The notes under the pieces were generated by a model. It made no database searches. It saw only the letters and a list, made by a program, of their open reading frames with translations, and was not told the DNA's origin. Source: Runella defluvii (GTDB lineage Bacteria > Bacteroidota > Bacteroidia > Cytophagales > Spirosomataceae). From it: 64,000 nt of DNA. Every line of letters starts with the position of its first letter. Positions within the stretch are counted from its first letter, which is position 1. Where the stretch lies: the NCBI RefSeq assembly GCF_014195535.1, contig NZ_JACIBY010000001.1:434001-498000 (forward strand). The letters run 5' to 3'. Positions 52,698-60,935 of this stretch are shown piece after piece. Made by a program: the position numbers and the translations under genes.

Positions 52698-53671
52698 AAT
52701 GTAACAATTTTAAAAATTATTTTAGCAATTAATACCCTGCCAACTCTACCACCCAATGACACGATAAATAAAAACCACCTAATATAATTTGGTAATATAA
52801 ATGATGTATTTGTAGAAATTAAATTTAACTCTATTAGGTATTCAGAATACCCGTAAAACCATTTCCTTAGAGCAGTATCTCTTTGTAGAGAATCGTAATT
52901 TAATGTCCCTATTATTTTTAGTAATAATTTTTTGTTTCTGTTTGTATCTAACAACTTTGAGTATAGACTGCTTACTATTTTATTATTTTGAGAAATTAGT
53001 TCTCCTTTCTTATTAAGAGTAATTGAGGCGACTTTAGGGTGTCTTCTTACAAATGTGATAATTTCATCTTCAATTCCTATATTACTTTTTTCTGAAACTC
53101 TTGACCAGAAATCAAAGTCGCCAGCAAAAGGTAGTGATTGCTGAAAGTAGTTGAACTTTTTAACAATATCAGATCTTAAAGAAACATTTGAAAGATTACC
53201 TGGAATGTTTCCGAATATATAAAAAAATAAACTTGACTTAGAAGAATCAAGGACTTTTGGAGCTATTTCTTTTAGATATTTTGTCAATTTACATTGTACA
53301 ACATTATTGAAGTTAAATCTAACAAATGATATACTCTCTGGAGCTCTCTTCCAATAATTGATAATTGTTTCGATTGAAGTCTTTTTTACAAAGTAATCAT
53401 CTTGACATAAAATTTGTGATAAAGGCGATTTTGTTTTTGAAAAAATAAAATTCAAATTTTCAAAAATGCCTAGGTTTGATTCTTGAAAATAAACTTTTAT
53501 TCTTGAGTCGTTTAAAGTTTTTAAATAGTCTCGTGTTCCATCACTAGACCCATCATCACTAATAACCATTTCCCAGTTTTGAAAGGATTGTGTAATGACG
53601 GATTCTACACATTCTTTGATATATGGTAAACCATTCCAAGTCGGTGTAATTATTGATATCTCGGGTAACAT
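52694..53671 (-). CDS. family 2 glycosyltransferase
   Basis: A 325-residue GT-A enzyme. It begins ISIITPTWNGLPYIKECVESVI, has WEMVISDDGSSDGTRDYL, and a QDDYF motif as the probable DxD site (around residues 90-95). A C-terminal hydrophobic stretch (YIRWFLFIVSLGGRVGRVLIA) may tie it to the membrane. It lies 8 bases behind the flippase gene and overlaps the FkbM gene by 4 bases. Confidence 0.9.
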   Translation of the reverse strand: MLPEISIITPTWNGLPYIKECVESVITQSFQNWEMVISDDGSSDGTRDYLKTLNDSRIKVYFQESNLGIFENLNFIFSKTKSPLSQILCQDDYFVKKTSIETIINYWKRAPESISFVRFNFNNVVQCKLTKYLKEIAPKVLDSSKSSLFFYIFGNIPGNLSNVSLRSDIVKKFNYFQQSLPFAGDFDFWSRVSEKSNIGIEDEIITFVRRHPKVASITLNKKGELISQNNKIVSSLYSKLLDTNRNKKLLLKIIGTLNYDSLQRDTALRKWFYGYSEYLIELNLISTNTSFILPNYIRWFLFIVSLGGRVGRVLIAKIIFKIVTL

Positions 53672-53678
53672 ATGTGTT

Positions 53679-55187
53679 TTACGTTTTTTTTTTTAAAAAA
53701 AAGTTATAAATTTTATTTACAACTACATTTGGTAAAGCCTTAACATATTTATAAGATATCACAATTTGAAGACTAATAGATAAAACCATGATTAATATTT
53801 TAAAATTTGTATAATAAGCTAATAATAGCATCGAAAATGACGCACAAAAAACGCTTAAGGCTGAGTGGTTAAATAAATTATTGGGCCATTTTAATTTGTT
53901 TAAACTTAACCATCTTTTGCAATAAAAGTGATATCCAATTGAAAGTGTGCATTCTGAAAATACTAAAGAAACACCTATCCCAATAAGATTAAATTTGGGT
54001 ACGAGTATAACTAAACTCAATACTAATATTAGTCCAGATACTATTGATAGAATAAGTTGGTATTTTAATAAATTATTTCCTGTTATAATTGATATGGCAG
54101 GTTGAGTTATAGCATAAATTAAAACTGAAATTGAGAGTAAAGAAAATAAATATGGGTCAAAAGAGGTTTTATTTCTTGTCCAAATTAAATATAAAGGTTC
54201 CACATATACTTGTAAAATTGTTACTGCTGGAGACATAAATAGTATAACGATAGCCCAAAGCACGCTAATACTACTATTAACTTTATCTTGATCTTTTTGG
54301 TGTAAGAATTTTACTAACTCAGGCATTAGAGGGTTGACTACAGTATTCAAGCCTTGCAATGCAATATTAGAACCGGTTCTTATGGTTGTAAAAGTTACAA
54401 ACTTATTCGGACTTAAAAAAGGGGAAATTAGTGTTCTAGTTCCTTGTTGGCGAATGTTGTCGAAAAACTCTTTTATTGCAACTATTGTTGAGTTTCTTAA
54501 ATTTGTAATACCCTCTTGAAGAGAAAAGTTAACTAATCTAATGTTCTCTCTTTTCAATATTAAGTATAAGTCAAAATAAATAAAAAGGCTAGATATAAAA
54601 GTTGATAATAAGGTTACAATACTGACGGTAATTAAATCCCCTCCTTTGGTTACAGCAAATAAAGGGAAAAAAGCAGCTGAGAAGGTAGATAAAATTCCCC
54701 ACCAAGCCATTCTAGGGTAATAACCAAATGGTGTCACTGCCCTTACCAATATACCTCCCACGCTACTACTTAATAAATTGGAAAGTGTTAAAATAAATAA
54801 TACATAACCTGCCGTTTGTAAATTAAGCGATGAAATTGATACAAAAATATGTCTCAAAAAATCACATTTAATTAGTAATAAAACTGCTAGACATTGAATA
54901 AAACCAAGTAATAAGCCAATTAATATACCAGAAGATATCGTTTTATTTAGATTATTAACGTCTGTATTTTTGATTTTTAAAAATTCAAATCCTAAAAAAG
55001 TCTGATGACTTCGTTCAAAAATTGTAATAAATGACATAAGTGCTTGACATGAAATCCATATACTATATGTTTCAATAGTCCAATAAGTCAAATAAATTGG
55101 CACAAACATAATCTGGATCACCAAATTCAAACAAATACTTCCCCATGAAGCTAGACTTCCTGATATAATTCGCTTAACTGATGACAT
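53679..55187 (-). CDS. Wzx-like polysaccharide flippase
   Basis: A 502-residue membrane protein with about 12 to 14 hydrophobic helices, polar loops rich in Lys and Asn, and the general form of the MATE-like Wzx/RfbX flippases. It starts RIISGSLASWGSICLNLVIQIMF, an N-terminal amphipathic-hydrophobic pair common in this family. It would move the lipid-linked repeat unit to the outer face of the inner membrane. An A11 tract encodes its Lys-rich C-terminus. It overlaps the upstream FkbM gene by 14 bases. Confidence 0.87.
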   Translation of the reverse strand: MSSVKRIISGSLASWGSICLNLVIQIMFVPIYLTYWTIETYSIWISCQALMSFITIFERSHQTFLGFEFLKIKNTDVNNLNKTISSGILIGLLLGFIQCLAVLLLIKCDFLRHIFVSISSLNLQTAGYVLFILTLSNLLSSSVGGILVRAVTPFGYYPRMAWWGILSTFSAAFFPLFAVTKGGDLITVSIVTLLSTFISSLFIYFDLYLILKRENIRLVNFSLQEGITNLRNSTIVAIKEFFDNIRQQGTRTLISPFLSPNKFVTFTTIRTGSNIALQGLNTVVNPLMPELVKFLHQKDQDKVNSSISVLWAIVILFMSPAVTILQVYVEPLYLIWTRNKTSFDPYLFSLLSISVLIYAITQPAISIITGNNLLKYQLILSIVSGLILVLSLVILVPKFNLIGIGVSLVFSECTLSIGYHFYCKRWLSLNKLKWPNNLFNHSALSVFCASFSMLLLAYYTNFKILIMVLSISLQIVISYKYVKALPNVVVNKIYNFFLKKKT

Positions 55188-55971
55188 TGACTTTAGTATC
55201 CTTTAAGATAAAAACTTCGTTATATTGCCATTCATCAGATTCATATTGTCCTTCATAGCCTAAAGAATTTAATAAATTGTAAAGCATTTCTTTAGTTGAC
55301 CCAGCTCTCTTTAAAAATATATCTGTTATTTCGATTTGTAAACTACATACTCTTTTATCCTTTAAAATCGGCAATAAACCTAATAGTACAAAATATTCAT
55401 ATCCTTCGACATCTATTTTTATTAAATCTATGACCTTATCCTTATGTATAAAGTTATTTATAATATCACAACCTTTCATTAAAACACAACTTTGAGTACC
55501 ATCATTTTTATTTTTACTAATAAAGTTTATTCCTGTATGACTTTCGTCTGCCTTAATTCTTACTATTTCATTTTCCGACCCTAATGCTATATTAAAAAGT
55601 AGCCATTGGCATTGATGAAAATTGGATTGATTCGCAAATATTAACCTTCTATATTCTCTTAAGGAAGGTTCAAAAGAGAGTACTGACCCTTCACGTGACA
55701 GTTTTTGTGAAGCTAATGCAGAGTAATAACCATTATTCGCTCCAATGTCAATAAATACTCCATCATTTGGTAAATTAGAAATTAAATATTCTAGTTTATA
55801 GTTTTCAACTTCCTTTTTTATGAATGCTGTATCTTGTAAACTAGAGAAGTAACCTTCGAGCTTAATTCCGTTCCGTACATTTATAATGGACGTTTTAAAA
55901 AATTTATCTAAAATTAAAAGGATTCTCTGTTTACCTTTAAAATTGGGTAGATTATAAATAAGCTTTCTCAT
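55174..55971 (-). CDS. FkbM-family methyltransferase (second)
   Basis: A 265-residue FkbM-type enzyme with a clearer SAM site than the first copy: FIDIGANNGYYSALASQKL, then VLSFEPSLREYRRL (acidic residue for the SAM ribose), and IDLIKIDVEGYEYFVLLGL as the family hallmark. It would O-methylate a sugar of the same polysaccharide. It overlaps its neighbours by 14 and 4 bases. Two FkbM genes plus one further methyltransferase gene suggest a heavily methylated glycan. Confidence 0.92.
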   Translation of the reverse strand: MRKLIYNLPNFKGKQRILLILDKFFKTSIINVRNGIKLEGYFSSLQDTAFIKKEVENYKLEYLISNLPNDGVFIDIGANNGYYSALASQKLSREGSVLSFEPSLREYRRLIFANQSNFHQCQWLLFNIALGSENEIVRIKADESHTGINFISKNKNDGTQSCVLMKGCDIINNFIHKDKVIDLIKIDVEGYEYFVLLGLLPILKDKRVCSLQIEITDIFLKRAGSTKEMLYNLLNSLGYEGQYESDEWQYNEVFILKDTKVNVIS

Positions 55972-56969
55972 TTTATTTTAAAAGTGTTTATAATTTCTTT
56001 AACTCTTACTTCGGTAGTTTGTGAGTGAATCCATTTCAATGCATTTGATTGAATAGATTGGTAATCATCATTTGAAAGTTTATTGATTTGTTTTATCAGA
56101 TCTTGATAGTTTTGATAAATAATAGAATTGCTATTATCTAAACCATGTGGCGCACAATTAATATTTTTCTTATTGAGTTGTAAAAAGCAGGGAACAGCAC
56201 CATTCGCAGCTATTTCATAGTGTCTCATACAATCCCACCCTTCTCGTTTTGTTGTAATTCCAAAACGAGAACTCTGTAAATCCAAGTAATAGTCATTTTC
56301 ATTTGAAAAAACATATTTATCCCTAGCTTCATTTATGTATTGTGCTACTTCTTTATCAACAATATGTCTTGGAAAATCTTTCGTCTTTATTGGAAGTTGG
56401 TTAATGATTTTTTCTTTTGGAATAGAGAATGATATTTTGCGTAAATTTTTGTCAAATTTATACATGACTTTTACAAAACTTGGTGATAATGCTTTGTAAA
56501 TATTAAAATGAGTTTCAGTTGTCCACTCCCTTTTAAAATACAGGAAATCTTTATTAGCTCTAGGTAGAAACCAGTAGTAGTAGTGTTTGAGCCAAATACC
56601 CCTCATGGGATAGGGCTTTGGAGTATCATCTCCATCAATAATAATTGTGTTTTTGTAGTTTAACCAAGGTCTGTATTGTAAAAAGAAACCAAATTGACGC
56701 TGTATGTTACTGATTACTATTAAATCAAAGTATTCTTTTTTAATTTTTGTATCAATGTTTAGCCGGTCAATTGGCGCATCATTTAGCAAACCATTATAGA
56801 GAGTAAATCCTTCTCCATAAATTTTATTATCAAATGATTGATAGTTTTTGTATAAAAAATCGCATTTAGGATAATCAATACAATTATACCCATATATGCT
56901 TCTGAAGCCATGTAAAAGAGAATCTGCTAAGTAGTCTTGCTCAGTTGAAGTTATAAAAAGTATTCTCAT
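55968..56969 (-). CDS. possible glycosyltransferase, family not firmly assigned
   Basis: A 333-residue protein of GT-B-like appearance. The N-terminus MRILFITSTEQDYLADSLLHGF is a Rossmann-like start, IIDGDDTPKPYPMRG lies in the middle, and the C-terminal region has QSSRFGITTKREGWDCMRHYEIAANGAVPCFLQ, which resembles the donor-binding end of glycosyltransferases that handle phosphorylated or terminal sugars. I do not recognise a defined CAZy family. It sits between the class I methyltransferase and second FkbM genes, overlapping the latter by 4 bases. Confidence 0.6.
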   Translation of the reverse strand: MRILFITSTEQDYLADSLLHGFRSIYGYNCIDYPKCDFLYKNYQSFDNKIYGEGFTLYNGLLNDAPIDRLNIDTKIKKEYFDLIVISNIQRQFGFFLQYRPWLNYKNTIIIDGDDTPKPYPMRGIWLKHYYYWFLPRANKDFLYFKREWTTETHFNIYKALSPSFVKVMYKFDKNLRKISFSIPKEKIINQLPIKTKDFPRHIVDKEVAQYINEARDKYVFSNENDYYLDLQSSRFGITTKREGWDCMRHYEIAANGAVPCFLQLNKKNINCAPHGLDNSNSIIYQNYQDLIKQINKLSNDDYQSIQSNALKWIHSQTTEVRVKEIINTFKIK

Positions 56970-56972
56970 GTA

Positions 56973-57638
56973 TTATTTCTTAGCAATTAATACAATTTGC
57001 CCTCCAAAAAGACCTTTTGATAACCTAACAAATATATTTTTGAAAGCCCATTGCCGTAGTTTATATGGTATGAACTTAGTAATCGTTAATCCAGGTAAAT
57101 CACCTGTGACAAAACTATTTATAATTTTGAAATTATGTGTTATTAGTAAGTTTTTAGCACTTTTATAAGTATACCATCTTAAATGTGTGTAGTCCCATAT
57201 TCCTGTCTCTTTATAGTTGAAATTTCCTAACAAGAGTTGAAACCTTGCTTGATAAATCATAATATTGGGTAATGCGATAATCAATTTCCCATTATGAGAT
57301 AATATTTCTCTTACATCACTGAGAAGTTTTTCTGGATAAGCTATGTGTTCGATAACGTGGGAACATATAACGATGTCGTATTTATTTTGAGCAATTTCAA
57401 GTGGGAGTCCATTTTCAAGATTATGTATGTAAACATTGTTTAAATACATACCAGCATTTCGAGCTTCCTCTTCTGATAGGGTAATTCCATCAATATTTCT
57501 TCCATCTCTTGCCAAGATACGTGCATTGTCACCAAAACCACACCCAATATCTAATATTGATTTATCGGAATCAGTAACAGCATCAATGATAGCTGAATTT
57601 CCACTATTTCTATACACTTTTTCTGCTGAAATTTTCAT
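56973..57638 (-). CDS. class I SAM-dependent methyltransferase
   Basis: A 221-residue Methyltransf_11/25-type enzyme. Motif I is SILDIGCGFGDNARILA, motif II is around IDGITLSEEEARNAG, and DIVICSHVIEHIAYPEKLLSDV is a typical post-I/motif II-III region. An aromatic helix (GIWDYTHLRWYTYKS) and a basic tail follow. It is similar to methyltransferases found in capsule and LPS loci. Gaps of 3 and 8 bases link it to its neighbours, just behind the Wzc gene. Confidence 0.92.
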   Translation of the reverse strand: MKISAEKVYRNSGNSAIIDAVTDSDKSILDIGCGFGDNARILARDGRNIDGITLSEEEARNAGMYLNNVYIHNLENGLPLEIAQNKYDIVICSHVIEHIAYPEKLLSDVREILSHNGKLIIALPNIMIYQARFQLLLGNFNYKETGIWDYTHLRWYTYKSAKNLLITHNFKIINSFVTGDLPGLTITKFIPYKLRQWAFKNIFVRLSKGLFGGQIVLIAKK

Positions 57639-57646
57639 AATTTGCT

Positions 57647-59953
57647 CTAGTAGTAGCCTTTACCGTATTTAGTTCCATACCCATAGCCATACCTATATTC
57701 TCGGCTGTTACGGTAGTTAACACCATTAAATATTATACTTATTGATTTAAACTTATCATTTTTCTTTAACTCAGAGACAATTAAGAGGTCTCGTTTCGGT
57801 GTCATATCATGCCTGACTATGTAGAAACAGGCGTCAATTAATGGACTCAAAATTACTGCATCGGTCACAAGCCCAACTGGTGGAGTATCGATTAAAATAT
57901 AATCAAATTGTTGCCTGTACAATTCAAGCAAAGATTTTATACGACCATTTGATAATAATTCTGATGGATTTGGGGGAAGCGGCCCAGTCGCAATTAAAGA
58001 CAAATTATCAACACCAGTTTTTTGTAATATGCTATCTGGGGTGGTATTACCAATTAAATAATTTGTAATACCATGATCTCTTGGTAATGAGAGGTAATCA
58101 CTTAATTTTGGTTTTCTAAGGTCTAATTCTAATACTACTACTTTCTTCCCTAAAGCTGCAATACTAGCTGCGAGATTAAGGGTAACAAAACTTTTCCCTT
58201 CACCACTATTTGAAGAAGTAAAGAGTATAACCCTCCCAAGGTCATTATTTGAATTAGAGTTAATGTACTGTAGATTTGTCCTTAGGATACGAAACTGTTC
58301 TGTTATAAAACTTCGACTTTTTGTATCAAGAAGGGGGGATTTTACTTCTTTTGGTTTCAAAGCGATTTCGCCGAAAATCGAAACAGAGGTTTCTTGTTCG
58401 ATTTCTTTCTTAGTTTGAACTTTATCATTTAACATCTCTTTGAGATGTAATACTAAAATAGGGAATATAAAGCCTATCAAAAATGATATAAGGTAAATCG
58501 TCCTTTTTCTAGGTTTTATGGGGCTAGATGTTGAATGTGGTAAATCAATTATCCTACTATCTGTTACAGTAGAAGCATAAGACAGGGCAGTCTCCTCTCG
58601 TTTTTGGAGTAAGATTAGATACAAGTTTTCTTTAATATTTTGTTGTCTTTGTATGCTAACAAACTCGCGTTCTTTTCGTGGAATTGCTCGTATTGTTGTT
58701 TCAAAACGCGTATTTAATGACTGTAGCCCACTTTTTGTAATTGATAGTCCTTTCTTTTGATTATTTACACTTTCTCTGATAGCTTGTTTGGTGTTGGATA
58801 TTTGAGTGTTTAAAGTTTCTAAAAAAGGATTGCCAGGTTGTACACTTCTTGAAACTTTTTCTTTCTGTAATTCAAGTTCACCCAGTTTTTCAATAAATGA
58901 AGTAAGAATCGGGTCAGTAACCATTAAAGTTGCTGGTGCAATCTGACCCTGACCACTTTGCAGATATCTTTCCACCCCATCAAGTACCTTTAATTGTATA
59001 TCTACCTCATTAAGCTTGGTATCATTATCCTTAACTTTTTCAAGAAATAAATTCGCTTCTGTACTTAAGTCTGTAATACCTTGAGAACTTTTGTATGTTT
59101 CTACATCTTTTTCAACATTTACAAGCTCTCCTGTAATTAACTTTAAACGTTCCTCGATAAACCGCATAGTATTTGACGCTTCTCTATTTTTGTCTTGCAA
59201 AGAAGAATAAGAATAGGCATCAAGTAGCTTTGCCAAAATAATTTTCCCTTTATCTGGATCATTTGTTTCTAACCCAACCTCAAGTACAGTACTTTTGGTA
59301 TTGAGTAAGTTTACTTGAAGTTGTTGAGTTAATGACTCAATGAGATTTTCTTTGTCATAAAAAAAGATTTTAATGATTTGATTAGGAATGATTTCTTTTT
59401 TAGAAATAAATACCCGAAAACGGCCATATCCTGAATTCACTGGCTGTGTATAAAGATAAGTGCCAAGGTTGTTTTTATCTTGATTTAATAGTCTATAATG
59501 TTGATTATCAATTGTTTGTATGTATAGAGGTGTTTGATAAGCATTATTTTGAAGTTGGGTATAGTTAAGTGTAATTGGTGACTTTTTGAATAATTCACTG
59601 TCTCTAAATCTACCTTCTTCATAATACCCAACTGTAAGATTTAATTCATTTATTACATTCTCGATTAAATTGCGTGATTTTAGAATTTCAATTTCATTTT
59701 CAACTATCTTACTTCCTCCACTAATTTCTAAATCTTTTAAAATCTGATTGCCGCTTGTCATACCTTTTTTTTCATCCTTAATTAAAAGAGAGGCACTCAC
59801 CCTGTAGATTGGGGTCGTATATTGTAAATAAAAGTATGATACTGCTAAACTAAAGAATAATGATAGAATGAACCAATACCAGTATCTCAAGTATTTGAAA
59901 ATAATTAATCTAAGATTAAAATCTTGATCTTTGGATATTTCGAAGTCTTCCAT
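57647..59953 (-). CDS. Wzc-like chain-length regulator / BY-kinase with Tyr-rich tail
   Basis: A 768-residue inner-membrane protein. A Wzz-like N-terminal domain is flanked by hydrophobic helices (about 30-50 and 500-520), with long coiled-coil-prone stretches between (VEKDVETYKSSQGITD, and onward to EREFVSIQRQQNIKE). The cytoplasmic kinase domain has Walker A SSNSGEGKS (about 578-586), Walker A' VVVLELDLRKPK, and Walker B FDYILIDTPPVG (about 684-692). It ends in a tyrosine-rich tail, YRYGYGYGTKYGKGYY, the usual autophosphorylation cluster. It governs polymer length and export together with the Wza-like protein. Confidence 0.95.
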   Translation of the reverse strand: MEDFEISKDQDFNLRLIIFKYLRYWYWFILSLFFSLAVSYFYLQYTTPIYRVSASLLIKDEKKGMTSGNQILKDLEISGGSKIVENEIEILKSRNLIENVINELNLTVGYYEEGRFRDSELFKKSPITLNYTQLQNNAYQTPLYIQTIDNQHYRLLNQDKNNLGTYLYTQPVNSGYGRFRVFISKKEIIPNQIIKIFFYDKENLIESLTQQLQVNLLNTKSTVLEVGLETNDPDKGKIILAKLLDAYSYSSLQDKNREASNTMRFIEERLKLITGELVNVEKDVETYKSSQGITDLSTEANLFLEKVKDNDTKLNEVDIQLKVLDGVERYLQSGQGQIAPATLMVTDPILTSFIEKLGELELQKEKVSRSVQPGNPFLETLNTQISNTKQAIRESVNNQKKGLSITKSGLQSLNTRFETTIRAIPRKEREFVSIQRQQNIKENLYLILLQKREETALSYASTVTDSRIIDLPHSTSSPIKPRKRTIYLISFLIGFIFPILVLHLKEMLNDKVQTKKEIEQETSVSIFGEIALKPKEVKSPLLDTKSRSFITEQFRILRTNLQYINSNSNNDLGRVILFTSSNSGEGKSFVTLNLAASIAALGKKVVVLELDLRKPKLSDYLSLPRDHGITNYLIGNTTPDSILQKTGVDNLSLIATGPLPPNPSELLSNGRIKSLLELYRQQFDYILIDTPPVGLVTDAVILSPLIDACFYIVRHDMTPKRDLLIVSELKKNDKFKSISIIFNGVNYRNSREYRYGYGYGTKYGKGYY

Positions 59954-59987
59954 TTATAAAATTAAATCAGGATGTAAAAGTTGGTGA

Positions 59988-60809
59988 TTACTTGAGAATA
60001 AAATTTAATAAAACAAGAATTGTTGTTGTAATACTGGTAATTACTGGTACTAGTTGTATTGAACGGTCTGTGTAAGTTGCTTTTGCTTTAGACGGTTCAA
60101 TGTAGATTACATCACCATTCTTGATGTAATAATAGGGAGAGTTAAGGACATCTCTGTTTAATAAATTGATTCGAGAGAGTTCTCTAACCCCATTTTTTTC
60201 ACGTATAATTAAAACATTACTTCGTTCGCCGTAAATAGTTAAATCGCCTGCCATTGCAAGTGCTTCGGGCAATGTTGTTTGGTCATTGACAAGATTATAA
60301 GTGGCAGGATGGTTGACTTCTCCCAAGATTGAAAATTTATGATTCAAAAACCTAATATTAATGGCTGGATTCTTAAGTGATTTTTCGATTTCATTTCTTA
60401 TTTTTTGTGAAGCTTCTTCTAATGTTAGATTAAGAACATTTATTTTGCCTGCAAATGGAAGCTCCACAAATCCTGTTATATCAACTAAGTACCCTAATGG
60501 TTGGCGGCCTTGGTTGGCCCCTGCCTGACCTGGAAAACTAGATGTAGTTAGAGCATTTATATTTGCAAAGTTTAGTATTTCATTTGATTCTGTGCTTAAA
60601 CTTCCCACTGTTATTGAGAGGATGTCATTTGCTTGAATTCTACTAATTTCGGGTGTGATTTTAGGTAACTTGACAATTGTAGTGGTATCATTACTTTGAA
60701 AGTATACAATTTGCTTAGGGCTTACGCAACTACCAAAGCAAGCTAGGATAAAGAAAAAATAGCAAAGTATTGCCAGAGGCTTGACTTTAGAGAATATATT
60801 TAGATGCAT
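59988..60809 (-). CDS. Wza-like polysaccharide export lipoprotein
   Basis: A 273-residue outer-membrane export protein. A lipoprotein signal ends at FGSC with Cys 28 (the motif is not a perfect lipobox). A polysaccharide-export domain follows (RIQANDILSITVGSLS, then LGYLVDITGFVELPFAGKINV), then an SLBB-type segment (FSILGEVNHPATYNLVNDQTTLPEALAMAGDLTIYG). It would form the export channel with Wzc. In-frame codons at 60863 and 60845 exist, but the promoter's -7 box at 60882-60875 leaves only about five bases before the first; the ATG at 60809 gives a standard signal peptide and is preferred. Confidence 0.87.
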   Translation of the reverse strand: MHLNIFSKVKPLAILCYFFFILACFGSCVSPKQIVYFQSNDTTTIVKLPKITPEISRIQANDILSITVGSLSTESNEILNFANINALTTSSFPGQAGANQGRQPLGYLVDITGFVELPFAGKINVLNLTLEEASQKIRNEIEKSLKNPAINIRFLNHKFSILGEVNHPATYNLVNDQTTLPEALAMAGDLTIYGERSNVLIIREKNGVRELSRINLLNRDVLNSPYYYIKNGDVIYIEPSKAKATYTDRSIQLVPVITSITTTILVLLNFILK

Positions 60810-60874
60810 CTTTGTAGTGCTATCGTTTATTGTTTTGTAGAGCATTCTTTTAAATGGTTCCATTTTTTAACTTA

Positions 60875-60906
60875 CAAAGTTACTTGACGCTGTGTAGAAC
60901 TCCAAA
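60875..60906 (-). promoter_or_regulatory. Bacteroidota-type promoter for the Wza/Wzc-led run
   Basis: On the minus strand TTTG (60906-60903) and TAACTTTG (60882-60875) are spaced by exactly 20 bases. This is probably the main promoter for the closely spaced genes from Wza down to at least the Wzy region. Confidence 0.7.
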
Positions 60907-60935
60907 AAAATCCCTTCATATGCTAAAGTTTGATT

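Noticed and set aside
53684-53702. T11A8 run as a terminator between the flippase and GT2 genes
   Set aside because: It codes the Lys-rich end of the flippase and has no GC stem.
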